Shown: positions 47,255 to 56,565 of the stretch, piece after piece
Layout of the letters: every line of letters starts with the position of its first letter
Position numbering within the stretch: the first letter of the stretch is position 1
Assembly (NCBI RefSeq): GCF_036924525.1
Contig: NZ_JAZHRU010000001.1
Coordinates: 1,703,001-1,767,000 of the forward strand
Origin: Bradyrhizobium sp. AZCC 1719
Lineage (GTDB): Bacteria > Pseudomonadota > Alphaproteobacteria > Rhizobiales > Xanthobacteraceae
DNA: 64,000 nt
Direction of reading: 5' to 3'
The notes under the pieces: model-generated
What the model was told of the DNA's origin: nothing
Seen by the model: only the letters and a program-made list of their open reading frames with translations
Databases searched by the model: none
Translations under genes and position numbers: made by a program

Positions 47255-48472
47255 ATGGCGACACAGCGAAGTATTGTCATTTGCGGCGGCGCCTTTGCCG
47301 GGCTGGCGCTCGCGTTGGCGCTCCGCCAGGCCCTTGGCGCGGAGATTCCCGTCGTCGTCGCCGATCCTGCGCTCGGGGTGCGGCCGAGCCGCGACCCACG
47401 CGCGACCGCCATTGTGGCCGCCTGCCGGCGGCTTTTCGAGACGCTCGGCGTCTGGAATCAGGTGTCGGATTCGCAAGCCATCCTCGACATGGTCGTTACC
47501 GATTCCCGGTTGGATGACGCGACACGTCCGGTATTCCTGACGTTTGCGGGAGATGTCGAACCCGGCGAGCCATTTGCCCACATGGTCGAGAATTGCCGCC
47601 TGATCGACGCGCTGGTCGAGCGCGCCGAGGCCGATGGCATCGATCTCCGGGCCACGGCGGTATCGACCTACGATTCACGTTCCGATGGCGTCACCGTGAC
47701 GCTCGCCGACGGCGCTGTCATCGAGGCAAGCCTGCTGGTCGCCGCCGACGGCGCGCGCTCGAGACTGCGCGAGCGCGCCGGCATTGCCACCAATGGCTGG
47801 GACTACGATCAAGCCGGCATCGTGGTCACCGTCGGCCATGAGCGGGATCATCACGGCCGCGCCGAAGAGCATTTTCTCCCGGCGGGTCCGTTCGCAATCC
47901 TGCCGCTGAGTGGAAAGCGCTCGTCGCTGGTGTGGACCGAGAGCCGCACCGAGGCCGCACGCATTACCACGCTCGGCGAAGCCGAATTCCACGATGAGCT
48001 CGAGAAGCGTTTCGGGCTGCACCTCGGCGAGATCAAGGCGCTCGACAAGCCGCGCGCGTTTCCGCTCGGCTATTTCGTTGCGCGCTCATTCATCGCCGAG
48101 CGGCTGGCGCTGGTCGGCGACGCCGCGCATGTGATTCATCCGATCGCAGGGCAGGGGCTGAATATGGGCCTGAAGGACGTCGCGGCGTTGGCCGAAGTCG
48201 TGGTCGACGCGGCCCGGCTCGGCATTGATCCCGGGCAGGCCGATGTACTCGACCGCTACCAGCGCTGGCGGCGGTTCGACACCATGGCGATGGGCGTTGC
48301 GACCAACTCGCTGAATTTTCTGTTCTCGAACGAATCGACGCTGCTGCGCACCGTGCGGGATATCGGCCTCGGCCTCGTCGATCGCGCGCCGCCGCTGAAG
48401 AACTTGTTCATCCGCCAGGCGGCGGGATTGTCGGGCGAGGTGCCGCGGCTGTTGAAGGGCGAGGCGCTGTAG
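47255..48472 (+). CDS. UbiH/UbiF/VisC/COQ6-type FAD-dependent hydroxylase
   Basis: 405 residues. The N-terminal FAD loop is VICGGAFAGLALALAL (here GGxFAGLAL, close to the usual GxGxxG), then VAADGARSRLRERAGI (DG fingerprint) and RLALVGDAAHVIHPIAGQGLNMGLKDVAALAE, the GD motif diagnostic for ubiquinone-ring hydroxylases. It probably does one of the three hydroxylations in ubiquinone synthesis; which position is not clear from sequence. ATG 47255; tesB is divergent. Confidence 0.9.
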   Translation: MATQRSIVICGGAFAGLALALALRQALGAEIPVVVADPALGVRPSRDPRATAIVAACRRLFETLGVWNQVSDSQAILDMVVTDSRLDDATRPVFLTFAGDVEPGEPFAHMVENCRLIDALVERAEADGIDLRATAVSTYDSRSDGVTVTLADGAVIEASLLVAADGARSRLRERAGIATNGWDYDQAGIVVTVGHERDHHGRAEEHFLPAGPFAILPLSGKRSSLVWTESRTEAARITTLGEAEFHDELEKRFGLHLGEIKALDKPRAFPLGYFVARSFIAERLALVGDAAHVIHPIAGQGLNMGLKDVAALAEVVVDAARLGIDPGQADVLDRYQRWRRFDTMAMGVATNSLNFLFSNESTLLRTVRDIGLGLVDRAPPLKNLFIRQAAGLSGEVPRLLKGEAL

Positions 48473-48483
48473 CTGCTAGCCGT

Positions 48484-48567
48484 CGTCATTGCGAGGAGCG
48501 AAGCGACGAAGCAATCCATGCAGCAACAAGCGGAGAGATGGATTGCTTCGCTTCGCTCGCAATGACG
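48484..48567. repeat. Dispersed inverted repeat, TCATTGCGAGG...GAAGCAATCCATG family
   Basis: Arms CGTCATTGCGAGGAGCGAAG and CTTCGCTCGCAATGACG are complementary, with GAAGCAATCCATG/ATGGATTGCTTC inside. It matches the copy at 24082-24159 and occupies the gap between two convergent genes. Confidence 0.7.
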
Positions 48568-48588
48568 TGGAGAGGGCAGCGCTTACCC

Positions 48589-48783
48589 TCACTCGATCTT
48601 CCGCGCCTCTTCCGGCAGCATGATCGGGATGCCGTCGCGGATCGGATAGGCGAGCTTGGCGGAACGCGAAATCAATTCCTGCCGGCTCGAATCGAATTCG
48701 AGCGGACCCTTGGTCACCGGACAGACCAGGATCTCCAGCAACTTTGGATCGACGGTGCCGAGGCGTTCGGGCGGGGCTGTCAT
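48589..48783 (-). CDS. Trm112 family / UPF0434 small protein
   Basis: The 64-residue protein reads [33 protein letters not shown] then [28 protein letters not shown]. Trm112-type proteins usually carry zinc-binding Cys pairs; only the one Cys in [13 protein letters not shown] is seen, as in many bacterial UPF0434 members. Eukaryotic Trm112 activates methyltransferases; the bacterial role is unknown. It lies just downstream of the TetR gene (50 bp) on the same strand. Confidence 0.88.
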   Translation of the reverse strand: MTAPPERLGTVDPKLLEILVCPVTKGPLEFDSSRQELISRSAKLAYPIRDGIPIMLPEEARKIE

Positions 48784-48833
48784 TTACTCTCTCCAGATAG
48801 GCGTAGTCCCCTAGCATACCAAATCGCGAGGTG

Positions 48834-49370
48834 TCATGACGCTGACATCCTTACCAATTCGTCCACCACGGCCTGTTGTCGTGCCTTCGGCAATGGCTGA
48901 TCCGACAGCGCAAAGCCGAGAAACGCCCAATACAGGATTTGCGCCCGGGCGCGGGCCACATCCGTCGACAATCCGGATTGCGTCAAAAGACCTTCGACAT
49001 AGCCGAGCCGGCGCCGGTCGATCGCCTGCACGGCGGCGCGGGCGGCGGGTTCGACGCTCGCCCAGGTGCGGACCGCCCGTTCCAGCATCAGCCGTTCGCC
49101 GAACACGCGGCGCAGCAGCAGCGCGAGCGGGTTCTCGTCCTTCGAGGCCGCCTCGACATTGGCGATGATCTGCTCGGCCGCGACCTCATGCCAGCGCGCG
49201 AGGATGGCGGCATGGAACGCGCCGATATCGGCGAAATGCCAATAGAAGCTGCCGCGCGACACTCCCATCGTCTTGGCCAAAGGCTCCGCCTTCAGCGCGG
49301 TGAAGCCACGGGTTGCCAACGTCTTCAGGCCCTGATCGAGCCAGTCCTTTGCCGATAGTTGATCGTTCAT
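48834..49370 (-). CDS. TetR/AcrR family transcriptional regulator
   Basis: 178 residues from ATG 49370 (MNDQLSAKDWLDQGLKTLATRGFTALK). The N-terminal helix-turn-helix is PLAKTMGVSRGSFYWHFADIGAFHAAIL at about residues 32-60. The C-terminal ligand-binding half (FGERLMLERAVRTWASVEPAARAAVQAIDRRR) is unlike well-known subgroups, so the ligand is unknown. The gene is divergent from a small membrane protein gene. Two palindromes CCATACA-N4-TGTATKG in the 95-bp spacer are the likely operators. Confidence 0.93.
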   Translation of the reverse strand: MNDQLSAKDWLDQGLKTLATRGFTALKAEPLAKTMGVSRGSFYWHFADIGAFHAAILARWHEVAAEQIIANVEAASKDENPLALLLRRVFGERLMLERAVRTWASVEPAARAAVQAIDRRRLGYVEGLLTQSGLSTDVARARAQILYWAFLGFALSDQPLPKARQQAVVDELVRMSAS

Positions 49371-49392
49371 GCCGGGTTCCGCGATCTTGCCA

Positions 49393-49410
49393 CCATACAC
49401 CACTGTATTG
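49393..49410. promoter_or_regulatory. TetR operator-like palindrome 1
   Basis: CCATACA-CCAC-TGTATTG has arms CCATACA and TGTATTG that match the consensus CCATACA-N4-TGTATGG with one change. It overlaps a TTGACA-type -35 (49408-49413) for the rightward gene, so binding would block transcription. Confidence 0.7.
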
Positions 49411-49436
49411 ACAGGCGCCAGAATGCAGGCGCATAA

Positions 49437-49454
49437 CCATACAGCAGTGTATGG
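49437..49454. promoter_or_regulatory. TetR operator-like palindrome 2
   Basis: CCATACA-GCAG-TGTATGG is a perfect palindrome with 7-base arms around a 4-base centre, 44 bp from palindrome 1. It overlaps the -10 region and the 5' end of the rightward transcript. The two sites are about four helical turns apart. Confidence 0.75.
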
Positions 49455-49465
49455 AGACGTTATCG

Positions 49466-49816
49466 ATGCGCGATCTCATTTTGCAATGCGCCGGCGTCGC
49501 CGGCATAGCGGTGGCCCTGATCCATGGCGTGCTCGGGGAAACCAAGGTGTTCGCCAAGGCGACCATCCAGCCCGAAAGCCTGCGCACCCTCATCCGCCTG
49601 GTATGGCAGGCGGGTACGGTGGCCTGGATCGGCGGCGGCGTGCTGCTGATTGCCGCGCCCTCGTTTGGATCGGAGAGCGCGCGGCACTGGATCGTCGCAA
49701 CGATCGTCGTGGTCTACGCCTTTGCCGCCGCCGCCAATGCGTGGTGGTCGCGCGGCCGCGGCTTCGGTTGGAAAGCCCTCGGCGCCGTCGTCGTGCTCGC
49801 GGTGGCCGGGTATTAA
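49466..49816 (+). CDS. Small multipass membrane protein under the TetR regulator
   Basis: 116 residues from ATG 49466 (MRDLILQCAGVAGIAVALIHGVLGETKVF). It has hydrophobic segments near residues 5-25, 45-65 and 75-115, with TLIRLVWQAGTVAWIGGGVLLIA and FAAAANAWWSRG between. No family is certain. GGAG 9 bp before the ATG supports this start over an earlier in-frame ATG (49451) that sits in the operator. The divergent TetR gene and palindromes suggest it responds to the TetR ligand. Confidence 0.85.
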   Translation: MRDLILQCAGVAGIAVALIHGVLGETKVFAKATIQPESLRTLIRLVWQAGTVAWIGGGVLLIAAPSFGSESARHWIVATIVVVYAFAAAANAWWSRGRGFGWKALGAVVVLAVAGY

Positions 49817-49828
49817 TTAGCTAGAGGC

Positions 49829-50503
49829 TTACTGCAGCCCGGTGTCGCCGCTGGTACCCTTCTTGGCGAGGTCCATTTCGGTCACCGCGATCAGGATCTC
49901 GGCGCGGGTTTTCAGGTCCGGCGCCTCCAGCATCGCCTGTTTCTCAGCAGGACCATACGGCGACATCATCGCGAGCGCGTTGACCAGCGCCTCGTTCGGA
50001 GCGCTCTCGATGCCTTCCCAATCCACCTTCAGATTGTTGGCTTTTAGGAAATCGTTCAGCACGTCGAGCAACGCCGTGCGGTCGACTTCCTCCTCGCCCT
50101 TGCGCGCGACGAAATCGTCGGCATAGGGGAAGAAGTCCACCTGGCATTGCCGGTACGCGGTCAGTGCTGCGATTTCCTCGACCACCTTGAAGCGGGCGAC
50201 CCCGGTCAATTCGAGGATGTAGCGGCCATCGCCGGATTCGGCGAGCTGGGTAATGCGGCCGACGCAGCCGACCTGGAACAGCACCGGCCTTGCCTCGTCC
50301 TTGGTATGGGAAATATCCGGCTGGATCATCCCGATCAGCCGGTGGCCGTCGCGCAGCGCGTCGTCCACCATCGCCAGATAGCGCGGCTCGAAAATATTGA
50401 GCGGCATCTGGCCGCGCGGCAGCAACAGCGCGCCCGGCAACGGAAATACCGGAATGATTTCGGGAAGCTCGCCGGGTCCGCGGTATTCGGCATTGATCGG
50501 CAT
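49829..50503 (-). CDS. Lon N-terminal substrate-binding domain protein (LON_substr_bdg)
   Basis: 224 residues: IIPVFPLPGALLLPRGQMPLNIFEPRYLAMVDDAL is the beta-strand signature of the Lon protease N-domain, followed by GTGRITQLAESGDGRYILELTGVARFKV-type sequence (GCVGRITQLAESGDGRY). No AAA+ or protease domain follows, so it is a stand-alone Lon-N protein. Such proteins are common in alphaproteobacteria with unknown roles. It lies 73 bp downstream of the thioredoxin gene. Confidence 0.93.
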   Translation of the reverse strand: MPINAEYRGPGELPEIIPVFPLPGALLLPRGQMPLNIFEPRYLAMVDDALRDGHRLIGMIQPDISHTKDEARPVLFQVGCVGRITQLAESGDGRYILELTGVARFKVVEEIAALTAYRQCQVDFFPYADDFVARKGEEEVDRTALLDVLNDFLKANNLKVDWEGIESAPNEALVNALAMMSPYGPAEKQAMLEAPDLKTRAEILIAVTEMDLAKKGTSGDTGLQ

Positions 50504-50576
50504 CTGCAGTCCCGGTCAGTTGGTTGGTTCGGTGGGTGTTCTCTTCACAAAACCATGTCCCGCGCGTGTGGACGTC

Positions 50577-51500
50577 CTACGAGAAAAGGATCGTCGACAG
50601 CCGCTTGCGTCCCTCGACGGTCGCTTCGTCGGTGCCGCCCCACGCCTCGAAGAACTGCACGAGCTGCTTGCGCGCGCCGTCGTCGTTCCACTTCCGATCG
50701 CGCTTGACGATTTCCAGCAATTGGTTGGTCGCCTCGTTGCGCTTGCCGAGCGCATTGAGCGCCGTCGCCAGGTCGAATCGCGCCTGATGGTCGAGCGGGT
50801 TTGCGGCGACCTTTTGTTCGAGCTCGGTCACCGGGCCGACCGACTGGGCCTGCTCGGCAAGATCGATCGAGGCCTGCACCGCCTTGACGGCGGCGTCGTT
50901 GCGCTTCGATTCCGGCACCATCGCAAGCGTCTGCTTGGCTTGTTCGACGGCACCCGTCGTCACGTAGCACTTCGCCAGTCCCGCCAGGGCGGCGATATTT
51001 GTGGCATCGAAACCGAGTATCTCGGCATAGATCTGCGCTGCGGCGGCCGGATCGCCTTCCGCCAGCACGGCCTCAGCCTCCTTCAGGATCTCCGCAATGT
51101 TCGGCTCACCCGGCGCCGTCATGCCCTTGGTGAGCTTGTCGATGAATGCGTTGACCTGGCTCTCCGGCACCGCGCCCATGAAACCGTCGGCGGGTTGGCC
51201 GCCCACGAACGCAATCACCGCCGGGATCGACTGAATGCCCATCTGGCCCGGAATGGCCGGATGCTCGTCGATATTCATCTTGACCAGTTTGACCTTACCC
51301 TTGGCGGCCCGAACCGCCTTTTCCAGCACCGGCGTGAGCTGACGGCAGGGGCCGCACCAGGGCGCCCAGAAGTCGATCAGCACCGGCTGGCGCTTCGATT
51401 CCTCGATGACATCCTTCACGAAGGTCTGGGTGGTCGTCTCCTTGATCAGATCGGGTACTGCCTGCGGTGCCGGGCCGCCGCCCTGCTCAACTATCGTCAC
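50577..51500 (-). CDS. YbbN-type thioredoxin with C-terminal TPR-like domain (co-chaperone)
   Basis: From GTG 51500 (VTIVEQGGGPAPQAVPDLIKET) it is 307 residues. The N-terminal thioredoxin domain has WAPWCGPCRQLTPVLEKAV (active-site WCGPC), and the C-terminal half has tandem TPR-like repeats (ILKEAEAVLAEGDPAAAAQIYAEILGFDATNIAALAGLAKCYVTTG). This architecture matches YbbN/CnoX, which links redox and chaperone functions. GAGG precedes the GTG. Starts further upstream lie in low-quality extension. Confidence 0.92.
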   Translation of the reverse strand: MTIVEQGGGPAPQAVPDLIKETTTQTFVKDVIEESKRQPVLIDFWAPWCGPCRQLTPVLEKAVRAAKGKVKLVKMNIDEHPAIPGQMGIQSIPAVIAFVGGQPADGFMGAVPESQVNAFIDKLTKGMTAPGEPNIAEILKEAEAVLAEGDPAAAAQIYAEILGFDATNIAALAGLAKCYVTTGAVEQAKQTLAMVPESKRNDAAVKAVQASIDLAEQAQSVGPVTELEQKVAANPLDHQARFDLATALNALGKRNEATNQLLEIVKRDRKWNDDGARKQLVQFFEAWGGTDEATVEGRKRLSTILFS

Positions 51501-51964
51501 GGTATCCTCGCCTGATGTCTCGAGAAGGAACGCAGAATATCGGCTGCGGGTCCGGCTGCTTCTAGCACGGTCCGGAACCAAGTTCTCGTTCGCTAGATGG
51601 CGGCTTGGCCGCAAAAATCAATCGGTCCAGGCTTCGCCGCCTTCAAGCTGTGCTGACCATGGGACATTCCGCGAATGAAGGGTGCAACCGCCACTCCGGC
51701 CGGCGTTCCCAACCGTCCGAATGGCCCCAGGGCTCGCGGCCCGCGAATCGGGCTATCGCGCTGGCAGATGATTCAGGGTTCCCGGCGATGGCACGAGGCC
51801 CGATAAATTCCATTTTGCCGTTGTTTCGGACGGATTCGAGCCTATTTGGTCAAAGAAATCGGATTATCCGGAAAAGCTTCGGACCGTGCGCGGACTGTTG
51901 CATTCGCAGCCCGCATTTGGCATAGGTCTGCCGTTGACGGCGAGCGATCGCCGCCATCTCGGAT
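51501..51964. other. Gene-free region upstream of tRNA-Gly
   Basis: 464 bp with no ORF I can support; it contains the divergent promoter of the thioredoxin gene and the tRNA promoter. GC is lower around 51820-51880. I see no duplicated tRNA end, integrase or other mobile-element sign. Confidence 0.5.
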
Positions 51965-52039
<75 letters not shown>

Positions 52040-52075
52040 GATTTTCTCTATGGCAAAGCACTAGATCCAACGACA

Positions 52076-52098
52076 GGCCGCCATTTGGCGGCCTTTCG
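52076..52098 (+). terminator. Terminator after tRNA-Gly
   Basis: Stem GGCCGCC (52076-52082) and GGCGGCC (52087-52093) with loop ATTT, followed by TTTCG. It lies 37 bp after the tRNA. Confidence 0.75.
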
Positions 52099-52155
52099 TT
52101 TACCGCCGGCAACGGGTGCGCTCCGGCGGCGGCATCCTTACTTCTGACGGGTCGC

Positions 52156-54795
52156 TCACCTCGGGATGCGATAGACCCAGATCCTGGCCTTGCCTGAGTT
52201 CACGCCGCCAAACAGGCCGGGGAAAACGCCGCTGACCGGCTGGTTCAGATAGACGAACAACTGCCCGTCGCGGGTAGCCCTGAATCTCTCGTCAAGGCGG
52301 CCGTTCGCTGGCTCGCCATCAATGAAGTTCTCCTCATTGCCGGTCTCGCCGTAGCGGAGGATAACGTGGCCAAAGGGCCGGTCGAGTGTTCGCTTGAGCG
52401 GGTAAGCTGCCGCCAGCAAAGCGAATCGGCCCAGTGGAACGGTCGGATCGGTTGCACCGTTCTTCTTCCAGTTGGGCAGGAACGCACGGAGCGGCATTCC
52501 GCCGGGGCTCGAAGGCGCGCCGAGAAACGACCAGTCGCCATCCTTTTCCAGAACGAACTGATAATGTCCGCGCCTCTCGAGCATGACGCCCACGGGTGTG
52601 CAAAGGTCGGCGGTGTTGAATGCAGCCAAGTCGACCCCTCGGCACGCCGCCGACGTGCAGGTGCCAGGGAAGCTGCCGTCGGGCGCGCGCTTGCACAGCT
52701 TCATATCATCGGGGTCGCACACCTCCAGCGTGATTGGCTTTTCCGCCGGCTGGCAGAAGTGGCCAAGGCTGTCGCGAATGTTGAAAAGATAGTGGCTGGC
52801 GAAAGCGATGCCGCCGACCAGGAGGAAAACCGCAAAGAATGCAGGCGCGACCTTGAGTTTGATGTTGGTGAGCAATCGCCGGTAGGCGTCCTTCAGTCTG
52901 AAGCGCGCGATCGTCCTGTCGGGGAGCAACATGGTGACCAGGACGGCAAAGGCGAAGAACTGGAAATAGGGGTGGGTGATCCGGTCGATGAAGGTCTGCG
53001 GCGAGGCAGACAGCTTTGGCAAGCTGTAGCCGGTCCAACCCGGTAGCGGATAGAGCGCGACAAAGAGCAGGCCAGCCAGCACCACCATTTGCGATGTGTT
53101 GAGGCCGAGCCTTGGTTTGGATTCGCTCCGGTGTAAATCGACCTTTGCAAGGCTCACCCGCCACGCGCGGCGCATCTGATCGGTGATCCGGTCCTTAAGG
53201 CTGGCGCTCAACCATAGCAGCAGCGCGACAAGACTGGCGCAAAGCACAAACCAGAGCGGCTCCCTCGCATAGGCGTTGATCCAGCGTGAGGCAGCGCCCG
53301 GCAAGGCGAGTCCGACCATCCGAATGAGATCGGAAAGCGGTCGCAGGGGCGTGGTGAATTCGGCGGCGGCCGGCGCGGTGGATGTAAGCGGATAGGTCAG
53401 CAAATAGAGCGACGCGATGACGGTCAGGAAATAGATGATGCGTCGCCGCCAGATCGAACTTCCGACGACGTGCTCCTGGGTGAGCTCGCGCTGACGGGCG
53501 GAGGCCAGGCTCTCATATTTCGGTCTGCCCGGCGGGACGGTCAGCTTGTCCGGGGTGACGATCCTCTCGTCGTAGGTCAATATTTCATAGACCGGTGGCA
53601 GTGCGACCGGCGCATAAAGATGCGCATCGACGGAGATCCGGTCGAATACGCTTTCGTGGATCTTCGGCATTGCGATCTTCACGCAATCGCGCTTGTCGTC
53701 GGAAAATTTCGTATCCGACAGCGCGGTCACGCTCCGTGGCCCGTAGCGGTAGTAGCCGCCGAGCCCGTTGCGGGAATCGTAGATGCGGCCGTCCTTGTCC
53801 TGGGTCGACTGCACCCGCGCAAACGCGTCGGGATCGGCGCCCGGCGCCGCCTTCAAGGCAAGGCCGCGGCTGCGCGCCTCTGACAACATCCAGGTCAGCG
53901 ACACATGGGCGAGCGAGTCGTCCGGATATCCGCCGCCGACATTGGAATGCGCGCCGGCGAACCAGACCTGTGTGATCCGTTCCGAACTGGTCTTCCGGGT
54001 ACCGGGGACAACGGTCTCCGGACTCTCGTCCCACAGCAGCGGATGAAACGTCGTGCGCTCATCGTCGAGCGAGAGCGCATGGCAGGCCTTGCGCACCAGT
54101 GGATGAAGCTGCCGGTCCGGCAGTTCGAGCGGCCAGAGATAGCGGCTGACGCCGCGGGTCATTTCGTCGATGGGCAGGCCGTAGGCGGCGACGGTATCCC
54201 AAAGGCCGAGGAAGGCGATGTGATCGACCGGGCGCTCGTTCTTGTCGTGCTTGGCTGATACGAACAGGTTGCGCAGCTTTCGAAATGCCCATTCGATTTG
54301 AAACTGCGATTTGAACGTCTCTGCCCGGTGCGCGCGATAGGCCGCGGCGACCTTTCGATCGAGCTCTTCTTCGGTCTGGTATTTCACCAGGCCCTGTTCG
54401 CAGATCAGCCCGTTCACCACGCGGATGGTGAAGGCCCCCCGGCTGAACCCGAATGCAAAGATGTCGTCGCTCTGCCAGGGACCGTATCTCTCCTCGCGAC
54501 CCTCGACCTTCGCAGCGGCAGCCTCGAGCGCCAGATAGTCCAGATGCGAGCGATAGTTGCGGCAGGCAAATTTGTAGATATCAAGCACGTTCCGCTTCAG
54601 GCCGAAGCCGAAAGCGCCGCCCAGGATCGCAAACGGCTTGAAGGACGAGGTGCCGACCCCGTCGTCGTAGAACGCAATCTGTTGCGAACTCGTCAGATCA
54701 AGCGATTCAAACACACGCCAGACATTCGTCCGCCAGACTTTGCCGGCGGAATTGCCGGTGCCGTCCGAGAGCAGAATGATCCGCTTGTTGGCCAT
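52156..54795 (-). CDS. DUF2235 alpha/beta-hydrolase domain protein with C-terminal membrane helices
   Basis: The 879-residue protein starts MANKRIILLSDGTGNSAGKVWRTNVWRVFE. The DUF2235 domain (about residues 1-430) has an early DGTGN strand-loop and nucleophile elbow AFGFSRGAF (Ser118). About five hydrophobic segments follow between residues 445 and 680, then a soluble C-terminal region of about 200 residues. DUF2235 relatives include type VI effectors, but no T6SS genes are nearby, and the membrane segments argue for a resident membrane enzyme. Substrate unknown. Transcription is toward the tRNA. Confidence 0.88.
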   Translation of the reverse strand: MANKRIILLSDGTGNSAGKVWRTNVWRVFESLDLTSSQQIAFYDDGVGTSSFKPFAILGGAFGFGLKRNVLDIYKFACRNYRSHLDYLALEAAAAKVEGREERYGPWQSDDIFAFGFSRGAFTIRVVNGLICEQGLVKYQTEEELDRKVAAAYRAHRAETFKSQFQIEWAFRKLRNLFVSAKHDKNERPVDHIAFLGLWDTVAAYGLPIDEMTRGVSRYLWPLELPDRQLHPLVRKACHALSLDDERTTFHPLLWDESPETVVPGTRKTSSERITQVWFAGAHSNVGGGYPDDSLAHVSLTWMLSEARSRGLALKAAPGADPDAFARVQSTQDKDGRIYDSRNGLGGYYRYGPRSVTALSDTKFSDDKRDCVKIAMPKIHESVFDRISVDAHLYAPVALPPVYEILTYDERIVTPDKLTVPPGRPKYESLASARQRELTQEHVVGSSIWRRRIIYFLTVIASLYLLTYPLTSTAPAAAEFTTPLRPLSDLIRMVGLALPGAASRWINAYAREPLWFVLCASLVALLLWLSASLKDRITDQMRRAWRVSLAKVDLHRSESKPRLGLNTSQMVVLAGLLFVALYPLPGWTGYSLPKLSASPQTFIDRITHPYFQFFAFAVLVTMLLPDRTIARFRLKDAYRRLLTNIKLKVAPAFFAVFLLVGGIAFASHYLFNIRDSLGHFCQPAEKPITLEVCDPDDMKLCKRAPDGSFPGTCTSAACRGVDLAAFNTADLCTPVGVMLERRGHYQFVLEKDGDWSFLGAPSSPGGMPLRAFLPNWKKNGATDPTVPLGRFALLAAAYPLKRTLDRPFGHVILRYGETGNEENFIDGEPANGRLDERFRATRDGQLFVYLNQPVSGVFPGLFGGVNSGKARIWVYRIPR

Positions 54796-55213
54796 ACGGA
54801 CGCTCGCTCAAACCCGGCGAGGGGAGACTGACGTTGATGGGTATGCCGAATGGTTTTCTCAGGGTTTGATCCACTCCTGTATGAAATGGACCACAATTGC
54901 GTTGTTCGTTTATCAATCGGTGACAGCGCAAGCGGTCCGCTTGATGTGGAACGCCGCCCACTCATGCGCCTTGCGCGCGTTAGCTCGACGCGGTTATTGC
55001 GATGCAGCGGCGCAAGAGCGGATTGAACGTGCGGCTTGCCAATCCGTCTCACAATTTGCCTCGCGTGTGCTGAACCGCGTGGCGTGCGCTTCTCTCCGGC
55101 ACCGGATGTGCTACCATTTTTCGGTCTGCCACACTTCACCAGACCATATTCGTCTCTCGAAAGTTCAAAATAATAACAGGCGCGGCCCATCCGGCTGCAT
55201 AGGGAGTGACGCG
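54796..55213. other. Divergent intergenic region, no gene seen
   Basis: 418 bp between divergent DUF2235 and dehydrogenase genes. In-frame extensions of the rightward gene into it have no family sequence. Promoters for both genes should lie here, and I could not assign boxes with confidence. Confidence 0.5.
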
Positions 55214-56476
55214 ATGAAATCGGCTTTCAATCGATCTATTGTTGCGCTCGCAGCAATCCTTGTTGTTGCGGGGGCCAGCCAGGCTCCTGCGCAACAGAAG
55301 GCCCTGAAGAAATACGAGTCCGGTACCAAGGACTTCTGGAATAATCCGCCGCCAGACTGGTTCCTCGGCGATGAGACCGAACAACAAAAGGGCCTCGCTC
55401 CGCCGTCAGGGCCGCCGACCGGCGCCTCGGACGCAGAACTGGCGGCGCTGATGAAGAAGATCAAGCTGCCCGACGGCTTCAAGATCGAAGTTTATGCGTC
55501 TAACGTGTTGTCCGCGCGGCAGATGGCGTGGGGCGACAAGGGCACGCTGTTCGTCGGTTCGTTCGAACTCGGCAATGTCTATGCGATCAAGGACAATGGC
55601 GGCAAGAAAGAAGTCAAGACCATTCTCAAGGGCCTCAAGATGCCGACCGGCCTCGCCTTTCTCGATGGCGCGCTTTACGTCGTCGCGGTCGACAAGCTGA
55701 TCAAATACGAAAACGCCGAGGCCAATCTCGACAACCTCGGCGCCGGCAAGGTGGTGTATGACGACATGCCGTCCTACATCGCTCATGGTTGGAAATATAT
55801 CACCGTCGACAAGGATGGCTGGTTCTACCTGCCGTTCGGTCCTCCCTTCAACATCGGCATTCCGCCGACCAGCGTTTCGCAGGTCCGCCGCGTCGATCCC
55901 AAGACCGGCAACGCCGAAATCTGGGCGCTCGGCGTCCGCAACAGCGTCGGCGGCGACATCGATCCACGCAGCGGGCGATACTGGTTTACCGAGAACGCCC
56001 GCGACTGGGTCAGTGACGACATGCCGAGCGACAAGCTGAACATGATCTCCAGGATCGGCGAGCATTTCGGCTATCCCTATTGCCACCAGGGCGACATGCC
56101 GGACCCGAAATTCGCGATGGGCCACAAGTGTTCGGAATTCACGCCGCCCGTCGTCAATCTGGGCGCGCACGTCGCGCCGCTCGGCATGAAGTTCTATACC
56201 GGCGATCAATTCCCGGCCGAGTACAAGAACAACATCCTGATCGCCGAGCATGGCTCCTGGAATAGGCACAAATACCAGGGCGCCCGGATCAAGCGCGTCA
56301 TCGTCGATGCCGACGGCAAGAACGCCAAATCGGAGATCTTTGCCTCTGGCTGGCTCGAAGGCGACCAGGGCTACCTCGGCCGGCCGAACGATATCTTGCT
56401 GGACAAGGACGGTTCGATCCTCGTGGCCGACGACTGGGCCGGTGCGATCTACCGCATCAGCTACACCAAGAAGTAG
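55214..56476 (+). CDS. PQQ-type sugar (sorbosone-like) dehydrogenase
   Basis: 420 residues from ATG 55214. The signal peptide is MKSAFNRSIVALAAILVVAGASQAPAQ (cleavage about residue 27). A six-bladed beta-propeller domain follows: LPDGFKIEVYASNVLSARQMAWGDKGTLFVGS, MPTGLAFLDGALYVV, AHGWKYITVDKDGWFYLPFG, ALGVRNSVGGDIDP, HVAPLGMKFYTG and RPNDILLDKDGSILVADDWAGAIYRI. Members oxidise soluble sugars or aldehydes via PQQ; substrate unproven. A diheme cytochrome c starts 90 bp downstream and is its likely electron acceptor. Confidence 0.9.
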   Translation: MKSAFNRSIVALAAILVVAGASQAPAQQKALKKYESGTKDFWNNPPPDWFLGDETEQQKGLAPPSGPPTGASDAELAALMKKIKLPDGFKIEVYASNVLSARQMAWGDKGTLFVGSFELGNVYAIKDNGGKKEVKTILKGLKMPTGLAFLDGALYVVAVDKLIKYENAEANLDNLGAGKVVYDDMPSYIAHGWKYITVDKDGWFYLPFGPPFNIGIPPTSVSQVRRVDPKTGNAEIWALGVRNSVGGDIDPRSGRYWFTENARDWVSDDMPSDKLNMISRIGEHFGYPYCHQGDMPDPKFAMGHKCSEFTPPVVNLGAHVAPLGMKFYTGDQFPAEYKNNILIAEHGSWNRHKYQGARIKRVIVDADGKNAKSEIFASGWLEGDQGYLGRPNDILLDKDGSILVADDWAGAIYRISYTKK

Positions 56477-56565
56477 GATTTGAGCTGGCGGAGGCTGCGG
56501 TTTGCCCTGGAGAACGGGTGGCCGCAGCCTTTGCTGTTTGATGCACAGGGCGGAGAGTAGTCGAA

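Noticed and set aside
52156..54795. Type VI secretion effector
   Set aside because: No vgrG, hcp, tss or immunity gene is near, and the protein carries several membrane helices.
54740..55213. Long N-terminal extension of the sugar dehydrogenase
   Set aside because: It contains no family sequence, and a clear signal peptide begins at ATG 55214.
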